Below are positions 5,913-7,146 of a stretch of DNA of 7,146 nt, in pieces. Location of the stretch: positions 1 through 7,146 of the forward strand of contig JBKCHQ010000162.1 of the NCBI GenBank assembly GCA_046302715.1. Reading direction: 5' to 3'. The number at the start of each line of letters is the position of its first letter. Positions within the stretch are counted from its first letter, which is position 1. A model generated the notes under the pieces. The model was not told where the DNA came from. It searched no databases and worked only from the letters and a program-made list of their open reading frames with translations. Position numbers and translations under genes: made by a program. This stretch comes from CAMCXT01 sp046302715 (lineage in GTDB: Bacteria > Bacteroidota > Bacteroidia > M30B66).

Positions 5913-7146
5913 ATGTTCGTTAATCAGCGCATGAAGATTTTGGCTGTTTGGGTTTTGATGTTTACCCTCAACGGGATGGGGACTGCGCTTTTTGGACAAA
6001 AGAACGGTTCAGGATCGGTGCGCGATACCAGTCTAAAACTGAGGGGCGATGATCCTATTGTGGCAGCGTTGGATTCGCTGGCATTTCTTAAACTGTTCGA
6101 GTCGGGAGGAAAACTTGCGCCCGAAATGCGGAAAGGCCCCACCGAAGGCATGACGGCCGACTCTGTTCCGATTTACGATAATGCCATTATTGAAGAGCGT
6201 ATCAATAAGCTTGATGAGCAATCGCCGTTTAAACTGGTATATAATAATGAAGTGATGGCTTACATTAACATGTACGCGGTACGCAAGCGCGGTCAGGTAT
6301 CGAAAATGCTTGGACTCGCTGAGCTCTACTTTCCGATGTTTGAGGAGGCGCTGGCACGACACAAAATGCCTCTTGAGCTCAAGCATTTGGCTATAATAGA
6401 GTCGGCACTTAATCCCGCAGCGCGCTCGCGTGTTGGCGCACAAGGACTTTGGCAGTTTATGTACGGTACGGGTAAAATGTTTAATCTGGAGGTGAATAGC
6501 TACATTGATGAACGCTGCGACCCCATTAAATCTACGGATGCGGCCTGCCAGTACATGAAATATCTGTACTCCATTTATAAAGATTGGTCGCTGGTATTGG
6601 CGGCATATAACAGTGGCCCCGGCAATGTAAACAAGGCTATTCGTCGTTCAGGCGGCAAAACCGATTATTGGGATTTAAGGCCGTTCCTCCCCAAAGAAAC
6701 TGCAGGTTATGTGCCGGCCTTTATTGCCGCAACGTACGTAATGTCGTATGCTAAGGAGCACAATCTGCATCCCACCATGCCTAAGGCAGTTTACAGCAAT
6801 GTAGATACGCTACACGTTCGAAAAAAACTACAATTCAATCAGCTTTCCAAAGTATTGGATATGCCCGTTGAAGATATTGAGTTTTTAAACCCTACCTATC
6901 TTCTAGGCGTGGTGCCGCAAACCGATCACCACCATGTACTTACTTTGCCCAAGGATAAAATCGCTACGTTTATTAATAACGAGGATATCATTTATACCTA
7001 TGTACCGCCTAAAAAGGAAGAAGTTAAAAAAGATACTGCATCAACATCAAATAGTGCTAACCCTGCAGTAGCTGCGGTGAAGACCCATGTGGTGAAATCG
7101 GGTGAAAGTATAACCACCATTGCCCGACGCTATGGAATTACAGTGG
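5913..7146 (+). CDS. mltD: MltD-like membrane-associated lytic transglycosylase with LysM domains (3' end cut)
   Basis: At least 411 residues; the frame is open at the window edge. The enzyme cleaves the MurNAc-GlcNAc bond of peptidoglycan to form 1,6-anhydro ends. It has a signal peptide (MKILAVWVLMFTLNGMGTAL region). The SLT goose-lysozyme-like domain (about 140-270) shows catalytic Glu163 in LAIIESALNPAARS, then VGAQGLWQFMYGTGK and AAYNSGPGNV (230-239). A degenerate LysM-like segment follows (about 298-347), then a Lys/Glu/Ser/Ala-rich linker, then a clear LysM start HVVKSGESITTIARRYGI (from 392), interrupted by the edge. No lipobox cysteine is seen, so it is probably periplasmic rather than a lipoprotein as in E. 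coli. The start is 5913 or the in-frame ATG at 5931; AT-rich upstream sequence slightly favours 5913, and both keep the signal peptide. The symbol is by domain layout. Confidence 0.88.
   Translation, partial: MFVNQRMKILAVWVLMFTLNGMGTALFGQKNGSGSVRDTSLKLRGDDPIVAALDSLAFLKLFESGGKLAPEMRKGPTEGMTADSVPIYDNAIIEERINKLDEQSPFKLVYNNEVMAYINMYAVRKRGQVSKMLGLAELYFPMFEEALARHKMPLELKHLAIIESALNPAARSRVGAQGLWQFMYGTGKMFNLEVNSYIDERCDPIKSTDAACQYMKYLYSIYKDWSLVLAAYNSGPGNVNKAIRRSGGKTDYWDLRPFLPKETAGYVPAFIAATYVMSYAKEHNLHPTMPKAVYSNVDTLHVRKKLQFNQLSKVLDMPVEDIEFLNPTYLLGVVPQTDHHHVLTLPKDKIATFINNEDIIYTYVPPKKEEVKKDTASTSNSANPAVAAVKTHVVKSGESITTIARRYGITV

Noticed and set aside
6033..6443. Minus-strand frame of 136 codons opposite the transglycosylase
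   Set aside because: The plus strand encodes the conserved SLT catalytic motif across this stretch; the antisense peptide has a Cys/Arg/His-rich composition typical of shadow frames.
1..7146. Mobile elements, CRISPR arrays, defence or phage genes
   Set aside because: No repeats of the needed size, transposase or integrase motifs, tRNA-like ends or compositional breaks were seen; all sizeable genes are housekeeping or envelope genes.

Overview
The window is an ordinary chromosomal, mostly co-directional segment from a member of the Bacteroidota (Bacteroidetes). Four things point there: a large beta-propeller protein ending in a type IX secretion (T9SS) C-terminal domain, a TatC with a long first periplasmic loop, a two-gene tatC-tatA locus without tatB, and TAnnTTTG promoter boxes (the -7 element of Bacteroidota sigma factors) directly before gene starts. 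No ribosomal, tRNA, CRISPR, phage or insertion-sequence features were found.

Layout. Positions 1-95 hold the start of a minus-strand gene that leaves the window on the left. An AT-rich divergent promoter region follows. A plus-strand run then begins: a PorZ-like T9SS protein (about 263-2575), recO (2575-3279, sharing one base with the previous gene), tatC (3304-4146), tatA (4178-4366) and gatA (4369-5790). The run closes with a plausible intrinsic terminator at about 5827-5858. A separate transcription unit starts after it with a MltD-like lytic transglycosylase (about 5913 onward), cut by the right edge inside a LysM domain.

How the genes work together. The run combines envelope export (PorZ, which supports the T9SS attachment step; TatC and TatA, the folded-protein translocase) with information-processing genes (recO for recombinational repair; gatA for tRNA-dependent amidation). 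Tight spacing suggests co-transcription. Internal TAnnTTTG boxes before tatC and tatA suggest that these genes also have their own start sites. The transglycosylase remodels peptidoglycan and is separately expressed.

I saw no previously undescribed system. The points most worth a second look are the promoter-box pattern with possible leaderless mRNAs, and two details of TatC: an Ala where E. coli has the signal-peptide-contacting Glu15, and a cysteine pair in the enlarged periplasmic loop.
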